Shown one piece after another: positions 1 to 10,136 of a stretch of DNA of 64,000 bases. Made by a program: the position numbers and the translations under genes. The DNA is taken from NCBI GenBank assembly GCA_903871875.1, contig CAIQIR010000093.1:1-64000 (forward strand). The letters run 5' to 3'. Within the stretch, counting starts at the first letter, position 1. Every line of letters begins with the position of its first letter. Source of the DNA: an uncultured Schlesneria sp. (lineage in GTDB: Bacteria > Planctomycetota > Planctomycetia > Planctomycetales > Planctomycetaceae). Below the pieces are notes generated by a model that saw only the letters and a list, made by a program, of their open reading frames with translations, was not told the DNA's origin and searched no databases.

Positions 1-473
1 CACGCATTTTGGCGGCTACTCATCGATCTCATACACAAAAACCAATGTCAGCCGCGAAACCCGGCTCCGGTTTTCATCTGAATCGACGCACCCCGTCCGC
101 GGAAAATCAGCCGGGCCTTTTTTCAGGGACGACTAAATAGGTCGAGGGAATTGCCAGCGAGTGCCGGTCACACAAATGAGAATTTGTGAAAAATGCCGGG
201 AAACCGGCGAATTGGCCGTCCCAAACCCACCTTGTACGATTTCAGAACTCTGGAAAACCGTCACAAGATGATCGTTATGATTGGGGTAACAAAAGCGACG
301 AATGCGCCGCTTTTTCGTCTTGTTGCGACCCCTGTCGCCGTCTGTTTGGAACCACTGCGGAACCTGAACAAATGAATATGTTTGTCGATGAGGCCGACCT
401 GGCGACCCGAAAGGTCGGAAGAGCCCGATCTGAGAGTGGGATTCCGCATCAGCACCGGTTCTCGGCGGAACGC
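1..473. other. Left-edge stretch, no gene recognised
   Basis: No reading frame here has a recognisable family motif, signal peptide or ribosome binding site. The open frames on both strands look like chance frames in GC-rich DNA. The stretch lies downstream of the minus-strand pyrC-lnt pair and holds one terminator-like hairpin (195-208). Another imperfect hairpin lies at 55-74. Whatever gene lies further left is outside the window. Confidence 0.5.
185..208 (-). terminator. Possible intrinsic terminator of the pyrC-lnt pair
   Basis: Read on the minus strand, a perfect 5-bp GC stem (GCCGG/CCGGC) with a 4-nt loop is followed directly by ATTTTTC. It lies about 265 nt beyond the lnt stop codon in the right orientation. 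The stem is short, so this is only a plausible terminator. Confidence 0.4.
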
Positions 474-2306
474 TTAAGCCGTCGCACGGCGGGGCAAGAA
501 GGCTGTCGAGGCGACCATTAACGTGGCCCCCGCGCACATCAACGCGAACCAATCGCCATACCGCACATAGAGACTGCGACGAGAGTCCAACGGGATGGTA
601 TGGATCAATGCCGCGTTCAGCTGTTTATACCACGCACCCGTTTTCGGATCGCGAGCGCTGGTTCGTGGTGGCTTATCGGCGTTTTTCCGAGCGTCCCCGT
701 CGATGAATTGATCGGGTTCGCGAATCGCACCGTCACCATCAATCACGGCCGAAATCCCTGTATTCACCGCACGAATCAGCGGCGTGCGACACTCCACCGC
801 TCGGAATGAGGCTGTGATCAGATGCTGGTCGAGCTCGCTAGAGCCGTGGAACCAGCCATCGTTCGTGATGTTAACCAGGAAATCAATCGGGGCCCCCTGT
901 TCCGACTCGGAACCGGCCGCGACAATGCTGCGGACAAGATGAGGCACGGTGTCTTCAAAACAGATGATCGGCGCCAGTCGCCAACCGCCGTATTGAAACA
1001 CGGCTGCTGACTTGCCGGGTGTCAGGCCACCGGCATCGCGGTAAGGGCTGAACGATTTCATCCAGGGCAAGACATCCAGCAGCGGGATATATTCCCCGAA
1101 CGGAACCAGATGCATTTTGTCATAGCGACCGGCCAACCCCTCGGTGGGGCTGACAAAGGCGGCCGAATTGTGGGTCACAATCCCGTGTTCATTGGCTTCC
1201 ACCGCGTTAATGCCATAAATCAACGCCGCTCCCGAACGCTGGCTTTCTTCGGCCAGAACCGAACGCACCGTCAGATCCTTCCACATTTCCGGCTTGACGG
1301 CAGGAGCCAATTCACGCAGTTGCTCGTCGCTCAGGTCTCCTGAGACCGACAGCAACGGCCAAGGGAACATGGCTTCCGGCCAGACAATGATCTGGGGCTG
1401 TTCGCGGACGGCATACGAATTCAAACGCAGGTGCGTCAGATAGATTTCATCCGGCTCAACCGGCTCTTCCCGTAACGACGCGGTAAAGTTCCCCTGGATC
1501 AGGGCGACGCGCGGCCCCGGTTGAAAATCCGCCTGAGATCGACGCACGTAGCCGTATCCCAAGGTCGCTGCAAACAGGGCCAGCGTGGCCGTGACTTGGA
1601 CCAACTGAGACAATGTCAGCCCCGACGCGGTCGTCGGTCCGGTCGATGCGAGCACCAGCCGCAGGCGAATCAGCCACGTATGAGGCACCATCAGGGCGAG
1701 TGCCGAGGCGGACATCACGATCACAAAGCTGACGCCGTATGCCCCGACCAGGTCGCTGATCTGAATCAGTTCCAGCCAGCGATACTGCGAATGAGCCAAA
1801 AAGTACCAGGCGAATCCCGTCATCAGATGAGCGCGTAAGAATTCAAAGCCGGTCCACACGATCGGAGCGGCCAGGACCAGCGGGATTGACCAGCGGTGAA
1901 CGGCCACGCGTGAAATGGCCACAAATGCGACCGCATACAGGGCCAGATAGCCGGCCAAAGCGGCCCAGGCCAGATACATCGTCGGATCGCCCAGCCGCAT
2001 CCATTGCAGCATGGCCAATTGACTGACCAGCGTCCCGGCATAAATGGCGGCATACATCCAGTGGGTTCGCTGTTCGATCCGCACCAGCAGCAGCAGTGGC
2101 AACGGGGCAATCCAGGCCAGCGGACTGGCATTCACCGGCGTGAAGCACAGCCACAGCAGCAATCCGGAAAGCAAGGACATGCCCAGCGCGCCAAGAACGC
2201 CCACGCGAGCCGTCGCCTGTTTTCGCACCGATCGTGCCGAGGCGATGATCTCGCGTACCGACCGATCTGCCTCTTGCCGCTTCTCTTTCATTGTGCCCGC
2301 AGCCAT
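474..2306 (-). CDS. lnt: Apolipoprotein N-acyltransferase
   Basis: Transfers an acyl chain from a phospholipid to the N-terminal cysteine of diacylglyceryl-lipoproteins, the last step of lipoprotein maturation, in the inner membrane. The N-terminal ~250 residues are a series of hydrophobic helices. The rest is a nitrilase-type (CN hydrolase) domain, ending in a last membrane helix. The triad is visible by comparison with E. coli E267/K335/C387: Glu in VWPEAMFPW, Lys in [12 protein letters not shown], Cys in PIICFED. I chose the ATG at 2306 because GGGAGG lies just upstream. An alternative TTG at 2360 overlaps the pyrC stop as TTGA and would add 18 residues. A polar insert of about 30 residues before the last helix is longer than usual. 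Probably co-transcribed with pyrC. Confidence 0.93.
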   Translation of the reverse strand: MAAGTMKEKRQEADRSVREIIASARSVRKQATARVGVLGALGMSLLSGLLLWLCFTPVNASPLAWIAPLPLLLLVRIEQRTHWMYAAIYAGTLVSQLAMLQWMRLGDPTMYLAWAALAGYLALYAVAFVAISRVAVHRWSIPLVLAAPIVWTGFEFLRAHLMTGFAWYFLAHSQYRWLELIQISDLVGAYGVSFVIVMSASALALMVPHTWLIRLRLVLASTGPTTASGLTLSQLVQVTATLALFAATLGYGYVRRSQADFQPGPRVALIQGNFTASLREEPVEPDEIYLTHLRLNSYAVREQPQIIVWPEAMFPWPLLSVSGDLSDEQLRELAPAVKPEMWKDLTVRSVLAEESQRSGAALIYGINAVEANEHGIVTHNSAAFVSPTEGLAGRYDKMHLVPFGEYIPLLDVLPWMKSFSPYRDAGGLTPGKSAAVFQYGGWRLAPIICFEDTVPHLVRSIVAAGSESEQGAPIDFLVNITNDGWFHGSSELDQHLITASFRAVECRTPLIRAVNTGISAVIDGDGAIREPDQFIDGDARKNADKPPRTSARDPKTGAWYKQLNAALIHTIPLDSRRSLYVRYGDWFALMCAGATLMVASTAFLPRRATA

Positions 2307-2356
2307 TTTCGCGTCCCTCCCTGGATTGCCGAATCGCTGAAAGTTAATACAACGCG

Positions 2357-3718
2357 TCAACTGTGGGAAGCCGATGTTTCCAAACCCGACGGCTTTTCCG
2401 CCCAGTAACCGCCGCGGGCATGATCGAACTGGATCTCTTGACCGCGAACCGTTTCGTCAAATTGACCCTCATGAAAGACCGTTTGCCCGTTGACGAAGGT
2501 GCGGACGGCCCATCCCTGCAGCGTGACCCCATTCCAGGGGCTCCAGCCACATTTTGTCTGCTGGTTTTCGTTGCGAACGGTCTGTTTCTTATGCAGATCG
2601 ACCAGCACCAGATCCGCGTCATATCCTTCGGCGATGCGGCCTTTGCCGACCAGATCCCAAACCCGGGCGGGGGCGTCGCACATCCAGTGCACGACGCTTT
2701 CCAGCGAGCAAATTCCGGCGTTGACGCTGTCGAGCATCAGGGCCAGCGAATTTTCGACGGCCGGCAAACCCGACGGTGACTGGGGATACGGCTGTTGCTT
2801 TTCTTCCAGCGTGTGCGGGGCGTGATCGGTGGCGATGACCTGGATCCGACCGTCTTTGAGTGCTTTCCACAGGCCTTCGTTGTCGGCCGACGTCTTGATC
2901 GACGGATTCATCTGCACCAGGGAACCCAGCCGCTCGTAGTCGTCGATGTTAAAGAACAGATGGTGGGGACAGACTTCGGCCGTGATCAATCCCTGCGGAG
3001 CCCGCAACAATTCGGTCTCGGCCGCTGTCGACACATGCAGGACGTGAAAGCGATGGCGATGTCGAATCGCCAGATCGAGCGCCCGCCTGGTGGCGATCAC
3101 CGCTGCGGCTTCGTCACGGATCCGTGAATGATCCTCGTAGGTCGTTCCCCCGCCCAGGCGAAGACTGTTGGCTCGGACGGTCGCTTCATCCTCGCAATGT
3201 GAGCAAATCGGCAGCGTCGTCTCGGCGAAGATCCGTTCCAATGCGTCCTGATTGTCGACCAGCAGATCGCCCGTGCTGGAACCGATGAAGATTTTGATAC
3301 CCGGCGTGCGAGTCGCCCGCTTCAGTTCGTCGAGATTGTGCGGCGTCGCACCGATGTAAAAGCCATAGTTGACCAGGCACTTCTCGCTGGCCAAGGCTAA
3401 CTTTTCTTCCAACTTGGCCTGGGTAATTGTGGCGGGCTTGGTGTTGGGCATTTCCAGGAACGAGGTCACGCCGCCCTTGGCACAGGCCCGAGTGGCGGTG
3501 CGCAGATCTTCTTTGTGCGTCAGGCCCGGGTCACGAAAATGCACCTGATCGTCGACTACGCCCGGGATTAGCATCAGATCGTCGGCACGAATCACTTCGT
3601 CGGCACTGGCCGTCTGAGGCGGATCGATCCCCAGAATCTTGCCATTTTCGATCAGCAAATCGACTCGCGCCTGACCGCTGGGAAGCACACATGTCGCACC
3701 GGAAATTCGTGTTCGCAC
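2357..3718 (-). CDS. pyrC: Dihydroorotase (amidohydrolase superfamily)
   Basis: Interconverts carbamoyl-aspartate and dihydroorotate in de novo pyrimidine synthesis; cytoplasmic. The 453-residue length fits the class I amidohydrolase barrel. Visible elements: [10 protein letters not shown] near residue 58, the MPNTKPAT loop, [10 protein letters not shown] with the candidate carboxylated lysine, the SHCED, HVLHVST and CPHHLFF histidine segments, and the catalytic Asp in IATDHAPHT. The first metal ligand segment reads Asp-x-Gln-Val-His where the common form is HxH; I recall this variant from a known subfamily of bacterial dihydroorotases, so activity is likely kept. GTG start, weak ribosome binding site. 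It is followed directly by lnt, an otherwise unrelated membrane enzyme. Confidence 0.88.
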   Translation of the reverse strand: MRTRISGATCVLPSGQARVDLLIENGKILGIDPPQTASADEVIRADDLMLIPGVVDDQVHFRDPGLTHKEDLRTATRACAKGGVTSFLEMPNTKPATITQAKLEEKLALASEKCLVNYGFYIGATPHNLDELKRATRTPGIKIFIGSSTGDLLVDNQDALERIFAETTLPICSHCEDEATVRANSLRLGGGTTYEDHSRIRDEAAAVIATRRALDLAIRHRHRFHVLHVSTAAETELLRAPQGLITAEVCPHHLFFNIDDYERLGSLVQMNPSIKTSADNEGLWKALKDGRIQVIATDHAPHTLEEKQQPYPQSPSGLPAVENSLALMLDSVNAGICSLESVVHWMCDAPARVWDLVGKGRIAEGYDADLVLVDLHKKQTVRNENQQTKCGWSPWNGVTLQGWAVRTFVNGQTVFHEGQFDETVRGQEIQFDHARGGYWAEKPSGLETSASHS

Positions 3719-3905
3719 GGGAATGTCTCGTTAGTTGTCCAAGGGATCGACAAGTGTTTTTCTTCGGATGGAATCAGTGCCATCGTCAGGTGTGACGCGG
3801 TCGATCGTCGCTGTCAGGTGGTCGGGAGGCGGGGCTGGCTGACCAATTTTAATGCGGGCAGGTGGTGGGATAATCTCTCGTACTCAATTTCAACAAAAAA
3901 AGCTG

Positions 3906-5102
3906 TCAGGGCGTTTCTGGATCTGTGACCACAACGGCGGTTCCCACGCGGATGTTTCGGATCTGGACCACCGAGCCGTGGTTTTGCAGTCCCAAAAAAC
4001 CTTTTGTCTGACGCAGGGCCAATAAGGGGTGTTCATCGGCCGAGGTCTTGGCCACGCGAACACCATTATGCCAAGTGGTGATCTGCTGACCGCGGCAATT
4101 AATTTCCAGCGAGTTCCATTCACCCAGCGGCCGCGTTACGCGCGGCTGGGCCCCGGCAAAATCATAGATCGAGGCGGAATACTGGAAATCCTTCAGGTCG
4201 GCATGTTCCGGAGCCGTGTCATCCAGGATCTGGATTTCGAGGCCCGCGGGGGGCAGCGAGTCGTTCTCGCGATGATGATTTCCATCTTCCGGCACGCGAA
4301 TGTAAACGCCGCTGTTGGTGCTGCGCGACGCGAGATAGTCCAGCCGCAGATTGAAATCGTCGTATTCTTCCAGCGATCGCAGCCACTGTCCCTTCTTGCC
4401 CGTACAGCCCAAAATTCCATGCGTCACGTACCAGCAATTTTCGGTCGCGTCGCCCACACGCGCCCAGCCCGTGGTATCGCGGCCGTTAAACAAGGAGGTA
4501 TATCCGAGTTCCACGACTTCGATGTTTTTGAGCAGGAATTGGCCACCCTGCGGAACTTCGACCTGAAAGCCCAGCCAGCCGTCGAGAATCGTCAATCCCG
4601 TGGCCTGCCACGCGTTCTGGCCGTTGACCCTGAGCGACGCCGTCGGTCCGACGACGCGCAGGTCGAACGTGTTCCATTCGCCGGCCGGCTTGGCGAGCCC
4701 CTTGCTTTTCGCTGCCTCCAGATTGGGAATATTGCCTTCGTGACCATCCAGTAAATTCACTTGATAGCCCGTGCGAGGGAAGGGCATGCCGTCGCGCGAT
4801 GATCGGAGATAGATCCCCGCGTCGTACTGTGTTGCCTGCAATGCCTTCCACTCCACATGCAGCTCAAAATCGCGCAGGCGAGAATCGTGCCGTAACCAGC
4901 CCAGGCCTGACTTCAATCGCAGGCATCCGTCAACGACGTCGACCTCGCACCCATTCTCGGCCGTCCAGCCGTTCAGCGACTTTCCATCGAACAGCGCGTG
5001 ACGAAACCCGACCGGCTCGGCGGCCAGCAGGCTGCGACTCGTCATACCCCAAGTCAGGGTGGCCAAAGCCAGGCAAGCGAAGTTCAGAGGTGATCTTGTC
5101 AT
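3906..5102 (-). CDS. Secreted protein with two DUF1080 (3-keto-disaccharide hydrolase) domains
   Basis: A leader of about 28 residues ending LLAAEP marks it for export. Two jelly-roll-like DUF1080 units follow, roughly residues 32-200 (starting at FRHALFDGKSLNGWTAENG) and 205-390 (starting at YTSLFNGRDTTGWARVG). Each carries the family's usual GVYIR or GIYLR, GLEIQILDD and GEWNSLEI-type strands. DUF1080 domains are abundant in planctomycetes, and some members hydrolyse 3-keto-glycosides produced by oxidoreductases of the Gfo/Idh type. I chose the ATG at 5102; a TTG at 5114 is possible. Substrate cannot be read from the sequence. Confidence 0.85.
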   Translation of the reverse strand: MTRSPLNFACLALATLTWGMTSRSLLAAEPVGFRHALFDGKSLNGWTAENGCEVDVVDGCLRLKSGLGWLRHDSRLRDFELHVEWKALQATQYDAGIYLRSSRDGMPFPRTGYQVNLLDGHEGNIPNLEAAKSKGLAKPAGEWNTFDLRVVGPTASLRVNGQNAWQATGLTILDGWLGFQVEVPQGGQFLLKNIEVVELGYTSLFNGRDTTGWARVGDATENCWYVTHGILGCTGKKGQWLRSLEEYDDFNLRLDYLASRSTNSGVYIRVPEDGNHHRENDSLPPAGLEIQILDDTAPEHADLKDFQYSASIYDFAGAQPRVTRPLGEWNSLEINCRGQQITTWHNGVRVAKTSADEHPLLALRQTKGFLGLQNHGSVVQIRNIRVGTAVVVTDPETP

Positions 5103-5230
5103 GCAGAGTCTCAAATCTCACAGAAGCGGCGGTCAGGGGCGGACGAATGAAGTGCCGGCATTGTGGTGGGCGGACGGACACAGACTCAGCGGTGACACAA
5201 CTCCGCTGTCGTCCACTGGCCAAAACACGA

Positions 5231-5662
5231 CTACACTCGCATGCGGTGGATCAGGATCCGCAGCTGCGTTTCAAGTTCCTCGGGCGGTGCCGCATGGTTG
5301 AAATGCAACCAGACGCTGTAGAGCACTACGGCACCGATAATCAACGTGGCCAGGCCCAGGCACGACCTGGCCAACGAAGGGTTCCGACGTGCCACGATCT
5401 GTGTGAGCACGCAGGCGACGATTGTCATGGCGGCTTTGAAATAGGCCATCCCTTCAATCCCCCAGCGGTCCAGAAAATACTTTGCGAAGGGATTCGATTC
5501 GATAAACGGGACGTCATCACGATCCAACAAACGATAGGTCATAATCACATCGAGCGCACTGACCACACACAGAATCAGCGTTTCTTGCGGGAGGAGAATG
5601 AATTCCCGCTTCGAGGACGATGCCGCTTCGGTCTTCAACGAATCTGAATCCGATTTCGCCAT
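5231..5662 (-). CDS. Small integral membrane protein, DUF5658-like
   Basis: A 143-residue protein with a polar N-terminus (about 25 residues) and three hydrophobic segments at about 27-46, 72-92 and 98-118. The pattern 'LSALDVIMTYRLL...ESNPFAKYFLDRWG' resembles the DUF5658 family of small membrane proteins, whose function is unknown. AAAGGA lies 9 nt before the ATG, which supports the start. It is only 36 bp from the end of the upstream LamG gene on the same strand, so the two may be co-transcribed. Confidence 0.7.
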   Translation of the reverse strand: MAKSDSDSLKTEAASSSKREFILLPQETLILCVVSALDVIMTYRLLDRDDVPFIESNPFAKYFLDRWGIEGMAYFKAAMTIVACVLTQIVARRNPSLARSCLGLATLIIGAVVLYSVWLHFNHAAPPEELETQLRILIHRMRV

Positions 5663-5698
5663 TGGCCGTGTCCTTTCTTGCCAGCGCGTTTCCGCCCG

Positions 5699-8600
5699 TT
5701 ACTTGCCGGGAACGACTTTCAAATTGACGGCAATTTCCGGAACAAGCAAGTGACCGGCCGCCGTGACGTTCAGTTTGACATTGGCCACCGGCGTTTCCGC
5801 TTCAACTTTCGGAGCTCGCACGATCAACTCGAACGAGCTTTGTCCGGCGAGAATGTGACTCGCCTGAACCGTGTATCCCGCCGGCAGTCCGACCAGCGTC
5901 ACGTCGACGGGGCCGGTGAAGCCCGCGGTACGGTTGAGTTGGCCTGTCAACTTGTGATCGACTTCACCGGCTAGCGTTTGCGAGGCGTCGTCGACCTTCG
6001 GCGCGAGGGCGTTTTTGATTTCGACATGTGCCGGCTGAGAATAGGTCGTGGCGAGGACTCGATCCGAATAGGCGTGTGATAACGCATCGGCCCGGATCTC
6101 GAAATCGATGACGGGTTCCACGACGTCTTGGGGGATCGTCAATTGCACCGAAGTCTGGCTGGCGTCGGAAGGAAGCAGGATTCGTGGCGTTGCCGTCACG
6201 ACGGGAAAGTCGCCGGCGGCGGGATTATTGCGATCTCGCTTACGCACTGGCTCCGTCGATTCGAGCGACAACCGGACCGGCAAACTGGCTGAAGGAGGGC
6301 CGGCATGGCGGCTGACAATCACGCCCAGGTCGAATGGGACCCCGCGGAAGAGGACCGTCGGTAACTGCTGTAACTCGACCGTCAACCCGACGGGAGCTGT
6401 CGTGCCGACGCCCAGGGTATCGGTGAACGTGGGAGCCACCGTTCCGGTTTGCAGTCGGGCGGTGTGGCGCAGCACAGGATCCTTGCCGATCGATTCGCCA
6501 ACCAGCCGCAGCATGGCCGGAGCTGCGCCTGTGGGGGTTCCGCGGCGAGCCAGTTGCAGCAGGACCTTGCCCTGAACGTGCGGGGGAATTTCATCGGGAG
6601 TGACCGTGACACCGGCGTCGCCCAGAATGCTGAGTTTAATCGGACCGGCATAGCCCTCGCGCGTGATCTGAGTTTCCACCATCACCGAACCGTCGGCGGG
6701 CAGATTCACTGTGGGGGTGTTCAAAAGCAGAGAAAATCGAGGTTGATCGGCCGGTTCAATCACCAATCGGTAAAACGATCTCGTATCACCGCGGCCAAAC
6801 AAGTCCCGCACTTGCACCAGAAACTGAGACAGTCCGGCCGGGACTGTGAACTCCAACGTGGGATCGCCCACGGTCGGTTGATCGCTGGTCATCGCGATCA
6901 GTACGCCCTGGGGATGACTTAACAGACGCAATTCGCCTTCCAGGGGTGAACCCAACGAATCGGACTGCAGCGTGAATTTCAATTTGTGTCCGGCCGTCAC
7001 GTTCAGCAGGTAGCGGTCTTTTTCCCCCTTCTGCGAAATCCGTCCGCTGACGGCAATCTGTTTCAGCGGCGATTGGTTGAACGAGGCGTCAATCGTTTGG
7101 GGCACCCCTTCGGCGGACGGTCCGGTTTCGACGAGTTCCAGACCACGACTGAGTGGTACCACGGGCAGAGCACCAGCGAAACCGGTTTCCAACCCCAGGG
7201 CGAGCGAACCGGACGTGCTGTCGTTGGGCACCGTAAGCTGACCGGCCAGTTTTGTGCCGGGGGCAAATCCACTGCCGACCGGTTCCACTTCCACGGCGCC
7301 GGGTGACGCGGCCGCAGGCAGCAGACCGTCGATCAACTTCAAATCGCCCACTTTCAATCGGAACGGATTCGTTCCCGGCGCGTTGAAAGTCAGATCGTGC
7401 AGTTCCACGGTATAGAGTCCGTCCGCCGGCAGAATCAACTCGGCCCGCGAATCGCCGCGCAACGAGTTTTGTCCCCAGCCGATCGTCAGGGGACTGCCCG
7501 ACGGCGACTTGATTTCGATCACGGGATTGGCCGGTCCGCCCAGCCGCTTCAATTCGACATCGACCACCAGTCGCTGCCCCTGTTTCCCCGCGACATAAAC
7601 CAGCTGTTGTTGTCCGCCCGCCAGGCTGCCGAAGAACGCCGCCGGCAACTCGGCCGGTTTGTCGGGCGAACTTCCGATCGCGAGTTGGGGCAGTCGATCG
7701 ATGGCCAGTGCCACCGATTTCGTGATGCCCGTATCGGATTTAATCCAGAAGGGATAAATGCCCGGCACCGTCTCGGCCGGGACGGTCGCATTCACCACCA
7801 GGCGATTGGCCGCCGAACCATCCACGACATTGAACTGCACCTCGCCCAGTGGGAAGACGGCAACCGGATTGGAACCCCAATTGCTGCCCGTCACGGTCAA
7901 TTGTGTTGTCTGCCCGACTTGCAGGCCCGGTTGCGACAGGCTGCCAATCGTGGGCACGACGGGGGCGACGGCCTTGTCGGCGGCCATCAGGTCTTTCACA
8001 TTCGCGCCGGCCACTTCCAGGAACAGCTGTTTGACTTCCTCGGCCGAGAGTGCGCGAGGGAACAGTCGGAAATCGCCCAGCACACAACTGGTGAATTCGA
8101 TGGTCGGTTCGCTGCGCCCGACCGTCAGCGGAAGCTTGTTCAGCAATCCCGCCAGGTTGACGTCCTGCGTCCAGGCCTCGTTGCCGTTGACGAAACCACG
8201 AGTCGCCGACTTGGGAACCACCGGTTCGCCGTTGATAAAGTACTGCATGCGCACGTCGTCCACGTCGGTGTCGGCGTCCTGGCCCGGTGCATCGCCCGCC
8301 AGAAAGGTCACGGTCACATAAGTCAGTTTCCGAAACGGAACGGCGTCTTTCGTACTGTAGGTCGCGACACGATAGTCGGCGCCGTCGTGGACATAGACCT
8401 GAAAGTTGTCGTTCTGCATCTGAAAATTGATGCCGTAGTTGGCCGAGAATTTGCCGTCGCTGGTGCCGCGTTTGGCGAACAGGCCGTGATAGGTGGCATC
8501 GGTCAGTTCGGTCAGGTTCACGCAGAACATACTGAGCGTGATCCCCTGCGGGGCGCTGACATCGGGGCTGTCGGCAATCTCCAGACATTGCTGGCGGGCG

Positions 8601-8857
8601 GCGTCGAGTTGCACGGCCTTTTGACCGATCTGATTCCAGAAGGGACTGGGAATGCGAGCGGGGCTGTTGACGAGATTTCCTTCGTCGGCCGCCTGCCCGA
8701 CAGTGGCGGAATCTTTGGTTGGCCCCGCGTCTTCACCGAACGTGAAATGCACGACGGCCTGGGCACCGATCGGAGCGGGGGGATCTTGCGCCACGGCCAT
8801 TCTGGCCAGTAACGTCAACGAGACAACCAGAACAAACGGACGAGCAGCGGTCGACAT
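5699..8857 (-). CDS. Large secreted LamG/concanavalin-like protein with PPC-like and beta-sandwich domains
   Basis: A predicted signal peptide (cleavage near MAVAQD) is followed by a LamG/concanavalin-A-like lectin domain (about residues 35-290). That domain contains VHFTFGEDAGPTKDSATVG and a C-terminal FRLFPRALSAEEVKQLF, which is typical of LamG tails. An IPT/TIG-like segment follows (about 305-390), then repeated pre-peptidase C-terminal-like and immunoglobulin-like sandwich units to residue 1052. No catalytic motif is visible, so it is probably an adhesive or structural protein at the cell surface or outside it. I chose the ATG at 8857, with GAGGA 11 nt before it, over a TTG at 8866. Confidence 0.78.
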   Translation of the reverse strand: MSTAARPFVLVVSLTLLARMAVAQDPPAPIGAQAVVHFTFGEDAGPTKDSATVGQAADEGNLVNSPARIPSPFWNQIGQKAVQLDAARQQCLEIADSPDVSAPQGITLSMFCVNLTELTDATYHGLFAKRGTSDGKFSANYGINFQMQNDNFQVYVHDGADYRVATYSTKDAVPFRKLTYVTVTFLAGDAPGQDADTDVDDVRMQYFINGEPVVPKSATRGFVNGNEAWTQDVNLAGLLNKLPLTVGRSEPTIEFTSCVLGDFRLFPRALSAEEVKQLFLEVAGANVKDLMAADKAVAPVVPTIGSLSQPGLQVGQTTQLTVTGSNWGSNPVAVFPLGEVQFNVVDGSAANRLVVNATVPAETVPGIYPFWIKSDTGITKSVALAIDRLPQLAIGSSPDKPAELPAAFFGSLAGGQQQLVYVAGKQGQRLVVDVELKRLGGPANPVIEIKSPSGSPLTIGWGQNSLRGDSRAELILPADGLYTVELHDLTFNAPGTNPFRLKVGDLKLIDGLLPAAASPGAVEVEPVGSGFAPGTKLAGQLTVPNDSTSGSLALGLETGFAGALPVVPLSRGLELVETGPSAEGVPQTIDASFNQSPLKQIAVSGRISQKGEKDRYLLNVTAGHKLKFTLQSDSLGSPLEGELRLLSHPQGVLIAMTSDQPTVGDPTLEFTVPAGLSQFLVQVRDLFGRGDTRSFYRLVIEPADQPRFSLLLNTPTVNLPADGSVMVETQITREGYAGPIKLSILGDAGVTVTPDEIPPHVQGKVLLQLARRGTPTGAAPAMLRLVGESIGKDPVLRHTARLQTGTVAPTFTDTLGVGTTAPVGLTVELQQLPTVLFRGVPFDLGVIVSRHAGPPSASLPVRLSLESTEPVRKRDRNNPAAGDFPVVTATPRILLPSDASQTSVQLTIPQDVVEPVIDFEIRADALSHAYSDRVLATTYSQPAHVEIKNALAPKVDDASQTLAGEVDHKLTGQLNRTAGFTGPVDVTLVGLPAGYTVQASHILAGQSSFELIVRAPKVEAETPVANVKLNVTAAGHLLVPEIAVNLKVVPGK

Positions 8858-9019
8858 CGGTGGCAATTCCTCGGGCGGGAGTATCTCGTTGTGGTCGGCT
8901 GGGTGCGAAATTTTATTCTAAGGAGGTCAGGGACCTATTTAAAGTTGCTTATGGAAAACCGGCCCCGATTCCCGCCGGTCCGTCACCGCGGCGGCAGTGG
9001 TCGAGTGGGTGCAAATTCG

Positions 9020-9310
9020 TTGGTCAACATCCCTGATTTATTGTGTTTTCCCGCCCTTTTGGAACAAAACAGAGAGCGGCTATGTTTCCCGCTCCGCATT
9101 CTGGTCTTCCTTCTGAGGCACTTCTTCGCGGCTGATCGCCTCGGTAAATGTTAAAATAGGCAATTGCCTGTTTTTTTAAAACCGGATGATCAACATTGAT
9201 CAACATTGAGCAAGTTGGACCAACACCCCTGTTTTGTAGGCTTTCATCGACGTTTCTCGTCTGATCGAGTTTGAACAACATTGATCAACATCCCTATTTC
9301 ATTGCGTTTC
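9020..9310. repeat. Three degenerate ~30-bp direct repeats with TTGRYCAACAYCCCT core
   Basis: Copies start at 9020 (TTGGTCAACATCCCT), 9215 (TTGGACCAACACCCCT) and 9281 (TTGATCAACATCCCT). Copies 1 and 3 also share an ATTTxATTGxGTTT continuation. Between them, at 9188-9207, GATCAACATT occurs twice in tandem. Spacing is irregular, which argues against CRISPR. The function is unknown. Confidence 0.5.
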
Positions 9311-9332
9311 GTGAGAAGTCTCTGTTTCCCGC

Positions 9333-9350
9333 CGGGACGGCAACGTCCCG
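9333..9350. repeat. Perfect 7-bp hairpin with GCAA tetraloop
   Basis: CGGGACG, loop GCAA, then CGTCCCG. A GNRA-type loop on a GC-rich stem would be very stable as RNA. No T-run follows on either strand, so it is not an obvious terminator. Confidence 0.45.
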
Positions 9351-10102
9351 AATTTGGTGTCGCGACAGGTTCCCGGCCGGCCCACGAACGCACGACCAAA
9401 CCCGGACGTCAGCAGACGTGGCTGTTCGTCGAAGCGGTATGAGGCTCGTGGTGGGGGCAGACCCCAATCCGCCAAATGAGCAAATAACGCTATTATGGCG
9501 TGGCGACAGTGTGTGTCAAGGTGTAACTGTCGCTTTCGTGGCGCTTTCGAGAAAATTGTGGCACTGCTGCTGAGTCTTCGAAGCAGCACCTGTCTCGGGA
9601 AAGAATGGTTCGCCGATTGGCGATCCGTGGTTTGCCGGTGCCGCCCGAAAGAAATCGGACAGGGAGATGGAACCAAGCGCCCTTCGTTTCCCGAGCCGAC
9701 ACCAGTTTTTTGCGAGAATGAGCAACCCCAGTGCTGCGGTACGATTCGACCAAGGGGGCTGTGATGTTCGTTTGGCTCGAATTGAGCGCCCATTGACCCA
9801 ACAGAGCGCCGCCCGCACGGCGGTGAGGTATTCATCGCGAATGATGTTCGTTTCAGGTCTTGGTTCAGAAAAGGGCAACAGTCTGTTGCCCAATTTCGGC
9901 AAACAATTTTTCACGAAACGACTTCGTTCGTAATCGATTTTCACGAACGATAAGCGTTTTTCATCTGTCGTATTTGGATGGGTGCGAACACTGCCCAGGC
10001 AAATCAAGCTGCGGCCCGACGCAAATCGGGAACCATCAGGTGGCGCGAAAGTGCGGGATCGTATTATCAATCAATGGGTTGCCACTGATTTCCCCCTTTC
10101 AT

Positions 10103-10136
10103 CTTGTAAGAAAAACACCCCTGTTTTTCTTACAAG
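10103..10136. repeat. Perfect 15-bp inverted repeat, 4-nt CCCC spacer
   Basis: The arms are CTTGTAAGAAAAACA (10103-10117) and its exact complement (10122-10136). A further T-G and A-T pair could extend the stem to 17 bp. It lies about 140 nt before the start of the AbiEi-like gene. AbiEi family regulators are known to bind inverted repeats in their own promoter, so an operator is possible. A cruciform or RNA hairpin is the alternative. Confidence 0.6.

Noticed and set aside
7397-8812. 471-codon open frame on the plus strand opposite the LamG gene
   Set aside because: Shadow of a strongly supported gene; composition is typical of antisense GC-rich frames.
9020-9310. CRISPR-like repeats
   Set aside because: Repeats are degenerate, spacing is uneven (195 and 66 bp), and there are no cas genes in the window.
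9516-10070. 184-codon minus-strand frame in the gene-poor stretch
   Set aside because: No motif, no ribosome binding site, Cys/Trp/Arg/Pro-rich composition unlike neighbours; a chance frame.
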